A stretch of 16,561 nt of DNA from Spongospora subterranea (lineage: Eukaryota > Endomyxa > Phytomyxea > Plasmodiophorida > Plasmodiophoridae), in contig OUQQ01000474.1 of assembly GCA_900404475.1 (NCBI GenBank), positions 1 through 16,561 on the forward strand, in the 5' to 3' direction. Within the stretch, counting starts at the first letter, position 1. Every line of letters begins with the position of its first letter. The notes beneath the pieces are model-generated. The model ran no database searches and was not told the DNA's origin. It was given only the letters and a program-made list of their open reading frames with translations. This document shows positions 1 to 10,744 of this stretch, piece by piece. A program made the position numbers and the translations under genes.

Positions 1-36
1 ATATCGGCGTCGCATACATCCATTGGCAACATCGAT

Positions 37-3000
37 TTAGTTTTGAACTCCGTCTCTAGGTTCAAGACATAAGCAGCGGGAATGTAACGATCGACTGAAG
101 CCTGTACCATTGGGTATTTCCGATTGGGAATTTTTATCTTGAAAAGTCAAGGTATCGCATTCGTCATTGATGTCGATTACGTGTACAATAGGCGAAGAAG
201 TTTCTTTCATTCCGTTATTGGCATTTGGTACCTCAGCTGAGGTAACTGGACTACCCTTACGATATATTGACTCTTCGCTGCTCTCGTATTCCATGGACGA
301 GTACTGGACGGCTTCTTCGTCGATACCACCAATATCCAAATCACCATGTCCTATAACCGAGTCATTTGCTAACGGTCGAGTTCCCTACACATTTGTGTCA
401 ACAAATTAGATTCCCACACAAGGAACGTGAACTGTACACAAAGTGATGGAACATCGATCGTCGACGATGAAATAATGGAACCCAGTTCAGCTTGTTGTAA
501 AGACAAGGTGGTCCTGTACAAGCGCTTACTTTGAAAAAAAAAAGAGGCGCCATCAATAAAAAGCTTACGGTTCATCGGCAAGCATGCAAAATTTCGCGAA
601 CGCGATGAAACGCATGTTTGTAGTTGTAACTTCCTGAAACGTTGTTGACTGCGCTAAAGGATCTGTGACTTTAGCAGCTCCGACCGCGAAAAAATTGTAA
701 AGCTACAGAAACTGGTTTGAAAAGTTGAACCCGGGCAATCAAACTCATACCGAAGACTGAGTAATATGATTTCGCAAATGCGGATGTAAACCGCTTTGAC
801 AATTGTGCAAAACTTTTTCGATAGACACTGCTTTTTTGGAGTTTGTTTCATATTGACTCAACGCCTTTGTATAGCTTGAGCGAAAAAGATCGTATACAAC
901 GGATGATGATCTACCAAACAAGTTTCCTTCTCGAAAAATGAGTGGACACGTTAACGCATGAAGCCGAAGCGAAATCACCTAGCCTTTCTACTTCTTGAGC
1001 GCGTAATGGAATCGAAAACAGCACAGCTGACTGATTATTCTTCAGAAACCAGGAGAAAAAAGAATCAAGAAGCGTGTGAGAAGAATCATCGTAGAGCCGG
1101 ACGAAGGAAATGCACTAGTAAAGACCATGAGAACGGTGACAGTAAGACACGGATTGAGAAATACTTCGTTGATCTTGGAATTCTCCAACAGCAACTGAGA
1201 ATGAAGTAGTTTGAATTCTAAAGAACACTTGAGAGACGTGCAGCGTAATAGCTGAGAAGCGCGAAGAGCTGCCGAATGATTTTTCAGCCGCCCAAATAGA
1301 ACAGATAATATATGACAACCCAACGCCAGTTCTGATAGCACAGAACCCGTAGAGTTCATCAACGACTAAACATCTCGGTCAGTCGAAGCAGAAATGGATA
1401 GGTAATGAGGCGTAAGTAACAACATCTTACAAGTGCAAGCGAAATATGAGTGCTGATAGCTACATTATCCTCTTGGCATAGTGCTTCATCAAGATGCCAC
1501 AGACACTTGATAGCATTACAGCGCTCGGTACTCCTACCTTCAAATTGCACTTTGGGGACAAAAGTATATAAAAAATAGAAAATCGAGTCTAGGAATCTTT
1601 CAAGGTCTCGAACTAAACATTGTTCACCAGAGGTCCACAAATCAACTGTCACCACATACAAGCAGAATGATAAAAATCTCGACAAAAGTCTTGCCTAGAC
1701 GAAGTTTTCAGTGAAGATGGAATAATCAGATTGAGGAAGAGCCTATGCTTAGAAGCACTTTGCCAAATCTTCTGAGCTGCGTTGACATTGTCTGAACAAT
1801 ACTATCAACAAAAATTTTGAACCAATCATGACGACAATCGTTACTTTGCAGGGCAACAAACGAGGAGACAACCAAGATTGCGCGGTTAATCGGAAAATCA
1901 AGGGCCTCATAGTCACTCCTACCAATTTTTTGACCAATTTTTACCAAAATATGAAGCACATTCAGCTCTGCCAATACTAATCGTAACTAAAACATTATCA
2001 GAGCACGGTATTAGTGAACACGAATATATTTGTACCTTAGGCATAGCAAATTTAGAATCTGTCAGAAGTTCGCTAAGATCTTGCTCTTTGGCAGTCAATT
2101 GATAGGAGATCCACTTTGCGACCTGAAAAACAACGGTCAGAGATGGAAATACGCACTGAGATGGAATACTACAAATGCAGGATGATCAGCCATATTATCT
2201 AATGAGGGAAATACGGACACGATACAGTCTGAGAGAGACAGCCGAAGTGACATATTCAACAAAGAAAATCTCTCAGATTCGGCGATGTCACAATTTTTCA
2301 GAATTCCAGTCGCTTGCAGGGCCTTGTAGGACGAACTTGGATATTCAAAAGCCTATGCAGCATTTGCTCAAAATAGAAAACTAGGAGCATAACAATAACT
2401 TACCGATAAACAATTGGATATAAATAAATCTAACGCGCGCTTGGATTGCAGTTCATATACATACGATTTCATTAAAATGGAACCATTGGAAGGTAAGACT
2501 TGCAGACACTGAATAGAGAGCGTTCCAGTGGACGAATGAATAGGCAGTGCGATCATGTTGGCTGCCTGACCAGCGGACGTGTTGACACCAATACAATCTA
2601 TCGTCAGTTTGGATACAGCAGATTGCTCCAAATTAACCTAACAGCGGATTTAGCGAAAAACAAATAATATCAGCAACCATGAATTAACTTGAGCGATGTT
2701 GAAGTGAACATCTCCAAATAAAGTAGATATAAACGAAAAGTTCACTGATTCAGACGACAGCAGACTTTTCGGGCTATTAGGCATGATATTTGCATAAAGC
2801 ATACGCTTCCCAGGTATGAATAGCGATTGCAGCTTTTCAAGTTCAAACGAACCATGGCCTTGTTGAGTCAAGAAAAATTGAACGAGAAGCTCGGCATTAG
2901 ATGCCGACAGAGTCTTTTCCTTGATCGATGCGCTAACAGACGTTGGGGGTGCAGCTTTCGCCGAAACAATAGACAGGATGCCTACACATAGGCTCGTCAA

Positions 3001-3902
3001 CGAAAGATATCGGAGTAACAGCTTGGATTCACACCATCTGGGAAGGTCTCGCCATGATGGACAATGGATAAAATGGGACGACCGTTTCCCGGTAATAACT
3101 TTTGTGTATAGTCGCATTTGCCATCCCAAAAGTAAAGCCCCCCATCAGCAAATCCAATAAATACAAGCACCGACTTTGGCATGCAATAAAGGCAGCTAAT
3201 CGATGCATCCGTCTCACAGCTGACAGAGTATCTGGTGGTAGAATAAAAAAAAGGAAGGTTTGGGCAAAGAAATTAGTGGGCCCAAACCTGAGTGACTTGA
3301 CAGGCATCTGACTTGTATAAATGAAACCAAACTGATTATCGTTGCTGGCAAAACAAAGGCCATACGCACGATCATCGTCGACCTAAACACCTGATTTTTA
3401 AAATGGTCGAAATTGCTTACGTCACTCCTACATTACGAAGATCTGTGGATGCCATCTTTACAACCACTGGATCAGATAAAAAAGGTGCTGATGAATCGTA
3501 TTTGTCGAGATCAAGAACAAACAATTCTCCGCTGACGATGTAAAGGTTTAATCAGGAGCAATCCGTAAACGGTCACCTAGCACCATACCTCGATAAACTA
3601 ACGACAAGGCTTATCCTCTCATAAAAAGATATATCAACAACCGCCAGGATTTCAGACGCACAACGTTTTGTTTGAAGAAGCTTTTGATGTACAATTGATA
3701 TGACAAATAAAACATCGTCCTGAAAAATCCATGCGTAATCGTTGCTGGCATCAATGCCTGATGAAGCTCGATCTGGTGATATGCGTCGGTCAGAAAATAG
3801 GGACGAAACTATCGGAGATAGGATCGCCGAATGCTGAGGCAATGTTAGTAAATTAGAGAATGGATCAGCAGACGTTCCAATGTCGCCTTGTCGCGGAATC
3901 AT
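37..3902 (-). CDS. Nup133-like nucleoporin, 16-exon model (last three exons tentative)
   Basis: Probable scaffold nucleoporin of the Y (Nup107-160) complex. Exons on the minus strand: 3902-3589, 3531-3432, 3382-3288, 3231-3035, 2981-2689, 2637-2404, 2352-2173, 2122-2036, 1986-1759, 1694-1431, 1365-1165, 1114-979, 929-751, all in matching phase (836 residues), then tentatively 648-569, 528-438, 384-37 (total 1008; human Nup133 is about 1156). ATG at 3902 is the first in its open frame. Early exons look like a beta-propeller (DYAWIFQDDVLFVI; FADGGLYFWDG; FISTLFGD). Later parts recall Nup133 in order: DHPAF/AKW, DLWTSG...LVRDLERF, and FFSWFLKN...LFSIPL followed by a KALSQYETNSKK stretch. The match is from memory, segment by segment, and weak in places. 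The last exon is acidic and serine-rich, unlike a normal Nup133 end, and may belong to another gene or to alternative splicing. Confidence 0.6.
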
Positions 3903-4165
3903 CTCGATTCCGAACCTATGAAAAGCGGCTATTTGAGAAAGTCCGCTTCTTTCATCCGTACTGCAAATAGTGGGGAACACCTTTGTACTCTTGTTCTGAC
4001 GCTATCGCTCTCGATGTTCTCGTTTCTATTGGTATTAGACTTGCGCTTTTGGAGAATTGCCGACAGAAAGCGTAGAAAGAGTCAAATCCGCACTGCCCGA
4101 GAAATGGCTCCAACTTAGTTTGGATGGTAGTTTACTGTTGACAAGAAGCACACTTGATCACCCGC

Positions 4166-4174
4166 ATATATATA
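4166..4174 (-). promoter_or_regulatory. Possible TATA element upstream of the Nup133-like gene
   Basis: Alternating A/T run reading TATATATAT on the minus strand, about 260 nt upstream of the ATG at 3902. It could serve the minus-strand gene if the 5' UTR is long or spliced: the first candidate acceptor, TTTGCAG, lies at about 3969-3975. Low-complexity A/T runs also arise by chance. Confidence 0.22.
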
Positions 4175-4511
4175 CAATGTATTTTCAGATTGAGAGACCA
4201 CTTATTGGAGGATATTGCAAATTTTAGAGCACTCAGCTGCTATTATGCATATTCAGTGGTGAAGACGTAGAGTAGTTTCAAGCTCTACTATTTTATTAAC
4301 AATAATGTACAAACATGTTTATGTGTTTAATGTAGAGTACATTTTCGAGCGGCGTGAAAACAACGGTAATGACTGTGTTGTACATGATCATTGATGAATG
4401 GATTGTGAGTGCGGACTGCAGAGTGTAACGGGGTACCGCCGTTGTGATCTGCCACTGCCAGACAGTGTGAAGGGGTGCAAGTTCGCCACGGATCTCGTTT
4501 CAGTTGTTATC

Positions 4512-6085
4512 ATGATCAGTGTACTGCAAAGAAGATTGGCCATCAGGTCCATCGTTCGGAGCAACAGGGGGTTTCTTTCTGCGGAGGGGGGCGGAAATAA
4601 TCGAAACGGGTCTGATGACGATTCAGGCCGGCCGGTTAAACCCGCTTCAACGTTGGCTGATAACAAGACTAGTTTATTGTCGCATGATAAGCTCATTGAA
4701 TCATTGCGTTCATCTTTACGAGCTTCTGAAAAAAACTCGTTCAGTGGTGGATCTTCCGAGAATCGAAATTCTGGGTAATATTTACATACAATTTGCAAAA
4801 AAGCAACTTTAGTCACGCTACGATCCACCTTCTACAGACTATTCGGGGGATTTTACGGGGGAGCAGGCAGTGATGATGAACCAGAAGACCGCAGCGTTTT
4901 ACAATCTCTCAGAAAACTAGAAGCTCAATATCGTAAATGGGGGCAGATTGACCAAGCAAATCTGGTATGAATGTTTCGTCTTCATCATGTGTTTGTAAAC
5001 TGGTCCTTTAGCTCAACAAAGAAATCGCCGCCATTTCTTCGGCCGCGCGTGCTCGGCGATCATCAAGATGGGGCTCAACATATCATAAACCGCAACCATC
5101 GGGTGAGATATCTGCAACGGTGGAGCAGAATGTTCGTGCCGAATCAACTGGTTAGAAGCTTTCCTAAAACCCTGCACGCTTCGTCATTAGTATTACAACT
5201 AGGCATCAAGGAGTTAATACAGCAAGGATTGACTGAAACTGACGCCACTGAGAAAGTTCTTCTGGATTCCGAAGCTAATTCAAATTGGATACTTGGTTTG
5301 TCTCGCATTCTTTCCTAAGTTTTACTCATATGCTCAGTCAAATCCTGACTTTAGGGCCATTGGATCCTGCAAAACGGTCACGCTGGCAACGCGTGAGGGA
5401 ACAAGTCATAAGTGGAGATATAGACTTGGACGACTCAAGCAGCATCGGATCGAAACTTAAGCAGTACTCTTTCGATAGCGAAAATTTTCAAGAAGAAGAA
5501 GAAGTGCCTCTTGACTCTGAAGAGGAATCTGCGCCTTTGCCTAATACTTTGCCGCAATATCGAGTCAGAAATGTTGACGAGTTCGGCCGAGCATATGGAA
5601 CCGGTATTTTATTCGCAGTCGCATGCTCTTCATACATTACATGGGTTTTTAGGCAGAAGAAAAACTTCAGTGGCGCGCGTTTGGCTGACTCCGGCCAAAA
5701 CGGCGAACAACGGCATTCACATGATCATCAACGGACGTGATTACCTTGAATACTTTACTCGAATTGAGTACAGGCTTTCAATATTTGAGCCGCTCCTTTG
5801 CACTGGAAAGTATGGGGATTTCGATATTCGGGCCACAGTCAAAGGTTGTTGTTCACGTTACGGTACTTTTCCAGTCAGAAATTGACGTATATTCCAGGAG
5901 GAGGGATTACTGGCCAAGCAGGTGCCATCCGCCTTGGTGTTGCGCGTGCGCTGCAAAACATTGACCCAGACCTTCGCCCGGTTTTGAAACGATCAAAACT
6001 TCTAACCCGAGATCCTCGGATGGTAGAACGCAAGAAACCCGGTCGACTCAAGGCCCGAAAAAGTTTCCCGTTTGTAAAGCGCTGA
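4512..6085 (+). CDS. MRPS9: Mitochondrial small-subunit ribosomal protein uS9m (MRPS9)
   Basis: Component of the mitoribosome small subunit; the C-terminal tail of uS9 reaches the P-site tRNA. Exons 4512-4774, 4838-4964, 5012-5150, 5191-5295, 5355-5603, 5653-5844 and 5898-6085 join in phase to 420 residues (human about 396). Residues 1-21 ([20 protein letters not shown]...) are basic and lack acids, as in a mitochondrial targeting peptide. The uS9 domain is about 288-420: [11 protein letters not shown] at the entry, an NG..YLEYF segment, [14 protein letters not shown], then [13 protein letters not shown] and the basic end FPFVKR. An in-frame ATG at 4398 would add 38 residues with no targeting character, so 4512 is preferred. 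Residues 90-290 are acidic or helical and poorly conserved. The uS9 identification is very secure; the exact second exon boundary is less so. Confidence 0.93.
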
Positions 6086-6105
6086 GGCTTTGGGCAATTC
6101 TAATC

Positions 6106-6111
6106 ATTAAA
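6106..6111 (+). terminator. Candidate poly(A) signal ATTAAA of MRPS9
   Basis: ATTAAA, the commonest variant of AATAAA, begins 21 nt after the MRPS9 stop codon. The placement is plausible for a compact gene, but a hexamer alone is weak evidence. Confidence 0.35.
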
Positions 6112-6283
6112 ATCTCACATCTTCTTGCGGTTCGTTGATTCAACTGTAAATATTGTCGTTGACTCATCGACATTTGATGTTGTTGGTAGTAAAGTGGTGC
6201 CATATTGCTTTGCAAACCTGTATCGGCTAGGTCCTTAATATCAGTGGTATTCTATTTATTAACTATTTATTGTGTTTGTGTTA

Positions 6284-6778
6284 ATGAACAATATTATTAT
6301 GCCGTCTCCGATCAAGGCCACTTCACACTTCCCACCGACAAGTTCGCCTTACTCAGAGAGAGTCATGATTTTCGAAGCTTCTGCTTTTAAGCCAGTTGTA
6401 TCCAGCAAGCCAAGATGTCAGAACGAGCTGGAAATACCATTTAGCGCTTCCGTTCTTGACCCGACTCTAAAAAAAAAGAAAGAAAAATTCACATGCTGTG
6501 TTTGCCACAAAAGCTTCACGCGGTTATTCTCATTGAAAATGCATCTTTACCTTCATCAAAGTACCCTTCCGTATCAATGCGCTTACTGCAGCAAACAATT
6601 CACTACGGCGCGTCATCGGGATACCCACATGAGGGTTCATACAGGAGAACGACCGTTCTCATGTTCCTTTGGCGAATGCAAATCTGCGTTCACGGTCAAA
6701 AGTTCGCTCCGAAGGCACCAGCTAACATGCGTTCATAAAGACGGTCATGGAGGTTTTCTTGAATCTGTTGGAAGCTAA
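6284..6778 (+). CDS. Three-finger C2H2 zinc-finger protein, single exon
   Basis: A 164-residue protein without introns and probably a nuclear DNA-binding factor. Finger 1 (residues 71-91) has C71/C74 and H87/H91. Finger 2 (99-119) has C99/C102 and H115/H119 and is followed by a perfect TGERPF linker. Finger 3 (127-151) is atypical, with four residues between cysteines C127 and C132 and five between histidines H145 and H151. A lysine run (KKKKEK, about 63-68) precedes the fingers and could be a nuclear localisation signal. The first 60 residues are Ser/Pro-rich and look unstructured. ATG 6284 is the first ATG in the frame; ATG 6299 (MPSP) is the alternative. The specific family is not recognised. 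It lies 198 nt after MRPS9 on the same strand. Confidence 0.8.
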   Translation: MNNIIMPSPIKATSHFPPTSSPYSERVMIFEASAFKPVVSSKPRCQNELEIPFSASVLDPTLKKKKEKFTCCVCHKSFTRLFSLKMHLYLHQSTLPYQCAYCSKQFTTARHRDTHMRVHTGERPFSCSFGECKSAFTVKSSLRRHQLTCVHKDGHGGFLESVGS

Positions 6779-7084
6779 TTTAACAAGAGTAATTTAAGCA
6801 AGATAACTCGGACGTGATATGGCAAAAATTGTCATGTTGATCTGCAATTTATACTATTTTTACCCAGAACTCGATTACATACATAGCCAAAAACGATTTA
6901 ATCCAAAATATCCCTTGATTCAAATATTGTGATGAAATACATAACGCCACGAGTAATGGTTTTCAGATGATGCTAGGGTCAGGAACAAAGAGTATAAATG
7001 TACAAAGAGGCTGGGATTATTTTTATAGTACATAAACAGAATGACAGATTGTTCCGACAATAGATTGTATACGCATTATCTAGG
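6779..7084. other. Short AT-rich gap between two convergent zinc-finger genes
   Basis: About 300 nt between two stop codons facing each other (6778 plus, 7085 minus). It presumably holds both 3' UTRs. I see no canonical AATAAA on either strand and no coding signal. Confidence 0.5.
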
Positions 7085-8018
7085 CTATAATGAATCATGT
7101 TCATTGTTGTGGGACCGCAAATGCCATTCTAAGCTTGATTTCTGCGAAAATGTTAGTTCGACGCAAACTCTGATTTTCAGAACGCAACTTACCCATGAAA
7201 ACCGTTTTTGACATATTTCACAAGCGAATGGCCTTTCGCCGCTGTGTAATCGCAGATGTCTGGAGAGATTGGAACTATCCGCAAAACTCTTGTCGCATTG
7301 TGGACATTGAAGAGGTTTTTCCCCCTAACCGATAAAAGATCAAATTTCGTAGCCGTGACAATTTACAGATTTCTTACGGTATGGGTTCGCTGATGACGAG
7401 ATAAGCCTGACCGCCGCGCAAAACTCTTTGGGCAGTGCTCGCAGACGTATGGCATTTCTCCAGTATGAATCCTGTACAATCGTAATAAGACACATGAGAT
7501 GTGGTGCAGATGAGCAAACGTACCGCATATGAGCTTGAAGGTTGTTGCCACGGCTGAACACTTTGGAGCACTATTCGATAATGTCAGCTGCACGTATTGG
7601 TGATAGAAATCCACATCTATACCTGTTGACACGCAAACATCTTCTTTCCTCCTGAATCTATTTGATCCTTCATTCTTCGCCGGATTGATTTAGGCGGGAG
7701 TCCGATCGGAACCATCATCCCTGAATTGCTACCCATTCCGATAGGTAATGTGTTGCCGTTCAACGATCTTAAAGGAACTTCGACTGCTAGAAATGGAGAA
7801 TCTAGAGAGTTGTATGAGGCTGAGAAATCCGGCCATGAGGTTTGGCTTGGATTGAGCATATTATTTGGATCGCGAGGCAAACCAAACGTCGACGAGTGAA
7901 ATGTTCCCAGCCCATCCACGAAAGAAAGGGCATCGGGTAAACACGAATCAGGGGTCTCGTAGGCGACAGGACGGGATAAGTCAAACATGTTGATGCGGCT
8001 GCAACATGAAGGATCCAT
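7085..8018 (-). CDS. Four-finger C2H2 zinc-finger protein, five exons
   Basis: Probable transcription factor of 241 residues. Minus-strand exons 8018-7623, 7570-7524, 7471-7378, 7324-7193 and 7141-7085 join in phase; introns are about 46-53 nt. Residues 1-125 are Ser/Pro/Gly-rich and unstructured, ending in a basic patch ([10 protein letters not shown]). Four tandem fingers follow at about 130-150, 158-178, 186-206 and 214-234, joined by classical linkers TGEMPY, TGEKPL and SGERPF. All eight Cys and eight His fit C-x2-C...H-x3-H. Introns cut inside finger 1, at the finger 1/2 boundary, in the TGEKP linker, and inside finger 4; only splicing restores these repeats, which supports the model strongly. 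ATG 8018 is the first ATG after an upstream in-frame stop. A seven-residue tail follows the last finger. The orthologue is not identified. Confidence 0.88.
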
Positions 8019-8183
8019 GAGGAGTGGTGATGTGTGACGGCTGACGAAACTTTTCGAACGATTTGGCAAGACTTTCACCCTGACCAGCTGTGACCGCTCG
8101 TTTTCGCTAAGCGCTAATAGTTGGTGGTGAACTGAACTCTCTGACAGAACCAAACGAGCAGAAGCGCTTGTCGATCGAAAACC

Positions 8184-8206
8184 TTCACAGTGTCACTCAC
8201 TGTGAA
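8184..8206. repeat. Perfect 9-bp inverted repeat with 5-nt spacer
   Basis: Arms TTCACAGTG and CACTGTGAA flank the spacer TCACT. It lies 166 nt upstream of the ATG of the four-finger zinc-finger gene. A further CACAGTG copy follows at about 8217. The form suits a dimeric transcription-factor site or a small hairpin; no binding factor is recognised. Confidence 0.6.
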
Positions 8207-9518
8207 TTGCTAAATGCACAGTGATTCGTATCAAAGCCATATACTTCAGTCTTCACGTGTTGCTATCTGTCACATATAACATTAACGTGGAGTAAAGATC
8301 TGTGGGGGGGCCTCTACTGAGGTGTCGATACTCCACCTTCTTCGTTTCCCAGTATCGGTTGTTATCGTGTGGTTTCTATACAGTCGGTATCTCTGTCACG
8401 AATACCTCAGTCGTCGGGCGAACGTTTCATGGCTGGACGAGTTTGTGGTTCGAGCCCGACCCGGTTCACCCTGGCCAAGTGTCGCGTTATGTCGTTCGAA
8501 TCCGTTATGTAGAAAATGCTATAAGCTGCCGTGTCGTGTGGGCGAATGGATCGGACCACTAACCGCCGTCTCCATCGTTATCTGCTATATCGTGTACAAA
8601 TTATGTCCTCGAGGACGAATGCTTCTCATTTTGGACTTTCGCAGTTTTTGGAGATGACTCTTGCACAGGACATATTCGCTTCTCGTTGACTGTTATTTCG
8701 AATATCCAAGCGACAAAGCTGGTTGCACCAAGGGCCTTTCCTGTGATTTTGGGCAACTTGTTGATAGAAGGGCTTATTTTTTATATTACTCCAACGTGGT
8801 TTCGAAGCAAACGATGTGCTGTGAAGTCATGACCTGAATTTCCAAAAATATCTGCTCATAGATTGTTTTACCGACTGTTTCCCATGGTCAGGTCGACCAG
8901 GCGCCCGTTGCTGCAAATTATGCTCGGGTTTTACAGTTTCTATATAAGGTTGATGATCTAATTTGAGTTCTCACTTATATATTTTTATACAATATTGTTA
9001 CCATTGAGCAGATTGCAATAGAATTTTTGCCGACGCCTGTGGCCATGCTGTGAATTGTTTCATGGGTGTTCAGGGCACGTATGCTTGCTTGACTCTTGAA
9101 TCATTTTGGCATGAACCATGCCATCGTGACCTCCGAAATGACGAGCGAGTACCAGAGATATTTTGTTTTGCGTGTAAATATATCGAACGTCTTTTGACGT
9201 ATTCACCTTTGTTTGCAATTTAACAATTCGAGGGGCAGTTGTTGTTAACCTCGTGGTCTCTCTATGGCGTTGATGGCGAAAATTCTACCTGAATCGCCTG
9301 CATTTTGACGACTGGTTTCGTGGTGGAAGAATCAACTGCAATGCGGCAAGGGATGACGAACCGTCCGTTTAGGGTCACTCTCTTTCAAGATCCTCGCCGT
9401 TACTTAGTTCAATTTATAATCTATGCTGTGAGCTTATCGACAGGCTGCTTTGACATGACTGTGCAATAAGGGACTGTTGAGTACAGTATATGTCAAAATT
9501 AAGGAATGTTTCTATATA
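8207..9518. other. Largest gap between genes (about 1.3 kb)
   Basis: This lies between the start of the zinc-finger gene (minus) and the stop of syntaxin-16 (minus). The part to about 8660 is relatively G+C-rich and holds an unexplained plus-strand open frame (8286-8657). From 8660 to 9518 I see no frame worth calling. Small hairpins occur, such as ACGTC-TTTT-GACGT at 9187-9200, but none looks like a known RNA gene. It most likely contains the zinc-finger promoter and the syntaxin 3' UTR. Confidence 0.5.
8286..8657 (+). other. Unexplained open frame without an ATG near its start
   Basis: An uninterrupted frame of about 120 codons follows a TAA at 8283. It would encode a cysteine- and arginine-rich product with two hydrophobic stretches (about ILHLLRFPVSVVIVWFLY and PLTAVSIVICYIVYKL). 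No ATG opens it, no domain is recognised, and no flanking splice-linked exon was found. It may be an internal exon of an unrecognised gene, or chance openness in a G+C-richer patch. Confidence 0.2.
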
Positions 9519-10546
9519 TTAGCGTCGGAATATTAAAATTAATATGCAAATTAGGCATGCCATGAACAGGATTACAATACAGCAAGTGGTTTTGCCGCGT
9601 TTCTGATACTCTTCGGCTTTCAGAAGTTCTGTAGTTCCCGCTTTTACCTGCTGCATTGACTGTTCAACATTGTAGTCAATTCTGTCCAGCACGGAGCCTT
9701 GTTCTACTACGAGGATAGAGAGTTCTCTGAAAATCATTGCTAAATCGTTGATTGATTGAGCGATTTGCGCTATCTCCCGCTCCCTTTCATCAGTGCTGGA
9801 TTTTGCTTCCTCCAATTGCACAAGTTGTGACTCTGTAAAACCAGTATCCAATCCTTCCTCGAATGACCTCCGTCTTGTATCATCCTCATCAAAAAACTTG
9901 TTGGTTGAGTCATTTCTGCCCTGCAACCCTGAAAACACCGAATTGAAATCTTGAAATATCTTAAACACATTGTGGCCGTACTCAAAAGAAAATCCTTTTG
10001 CATATTGCGGAACTGTTTCGAGCTATTCTGAAGTTTGGCCCCCAGCGATCTCATCACGTTGAGCCTTACGGTTTTTTCTTCTTGAGAAAGTGATGTTGCT
10101 GAAAGGTTACCAATCGTAGCAATTCGCTTCAACTTTGCTTCTGACTTCCGGAAAAACTGAAATTATGGGATCGTCAGGATCGACAAGGATCTTTGTGAAT
10201 ATATAGCTATTGATTATAGGCTTACGGAAGTTATCGCCTGAGCCTTCGCGTCAATCGTCTTGTCCTGTTCTTGTTCGTCGTCAGAAAACGACACCTTCAA
10301 TCGCTTGTTATGAAGTTCTGCAAGCGCCGTAATTCCTTTATTGATGTCGACAAGATTGTTTTCGATCTCTTCGACAATATCAACCCAAACTGGGGGTCCG
10401 CCGGACCCTAACCCAGCGTTGTATCCATTGCTCAAAAGCCCATCTTCATCCCCATCTGGTTCTGCATTGCCATCCAATGTGGCCCCGAACGACCGCCAAT
10501 GCTGTCTCTCTGCAGTAAATCTGGCTGTCAGATTCCGGCAAGCCAT
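9519..10546 (-). CDS. STX16: Syntaxin-16 (Qa-SNARE of the endosome/trans-Golgi)
   Basis: Drives fusion of endosome-derived vesicles at the trans-Golgi network; the yeast counterpart is Tlg2. Exons 10546-10226, 10156-9982 and 9928-9519 join in phase to 301 residues (human about 325). The N-terminus MACRNLTARFTAER resembles the family's MATRxLTxxF start, and PPVWVDIVEEIE matches its PPxWVDxVxEI element. Habc-like helices span about 50-165. The SNARE motif, about 202-270, begins GFTESQLVQLEE, contains EREREI.QI..SI.DL, and has the Qa zero-layer glutamine at about Q242 in VVEQGSVLDRIDYNVEQ. A cysteine-containing membrane anchor lies at about 279-299, ending at FRR. The identification is very secure. 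An acidic Gly-rich insert before residue 50 appears lineage-specific. Confidence 0.94.
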
Positions 10547-10602
10547 TGCTATAGAGAGGTTCGTATGTGACTGGAAAGTGTCGCCTTTTAAGTCGACTCG
10601 TG

Positions 10603-10610
10603 TATATATA
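10603..10610 (-). promoter_or_regulatory. Candidate TATA box of syntaxin-16
   Basis: TATATATA lies 57 nt upstream of the STX16 ATG at 10546. A start site 30 nt downstream would leave a short 5' UTR of about 30 nt. The spacing is suitable, but no other promoter element is seen. Confidence 0.35.
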
Positions 10611-10744
10611 CCCCATACGATGGATGCGTGATTTCAGTGTGAATTGTTCTCCATCTGCCAATGAGAATTGAACCCCTAATAATTCACTACATCGCCTCGT
10701 CCGTGACATTTCGCTAATCCCATGGGTTAATTCAAAGTAAGACG

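Noticed and set aside
4388..4828. Long minus-strand open frame opposite MRPS9 exon 1
   Set aside because: It mirrors the real plus-strand coding exon; its product has no recognisable feature and no splice partner.
8405..8520. GGTTCGAGCCC and CGTTCGAATCC resemble the B box / T-loop of tRNA genes
   Set aside because: The flanking bases do not form the 5-bp T stem, and no acceptor stem, D arm or anticodon arm could be found around either site.
10446..10709. Alternative start of syntaxin-16 at 10709 (begins MSRTRRCSELL)
   Set aside because: That frame differs from the one encoding the syntaxin N-terminus; the ATG at 10546 matches the family start and follows a TATA-like element.
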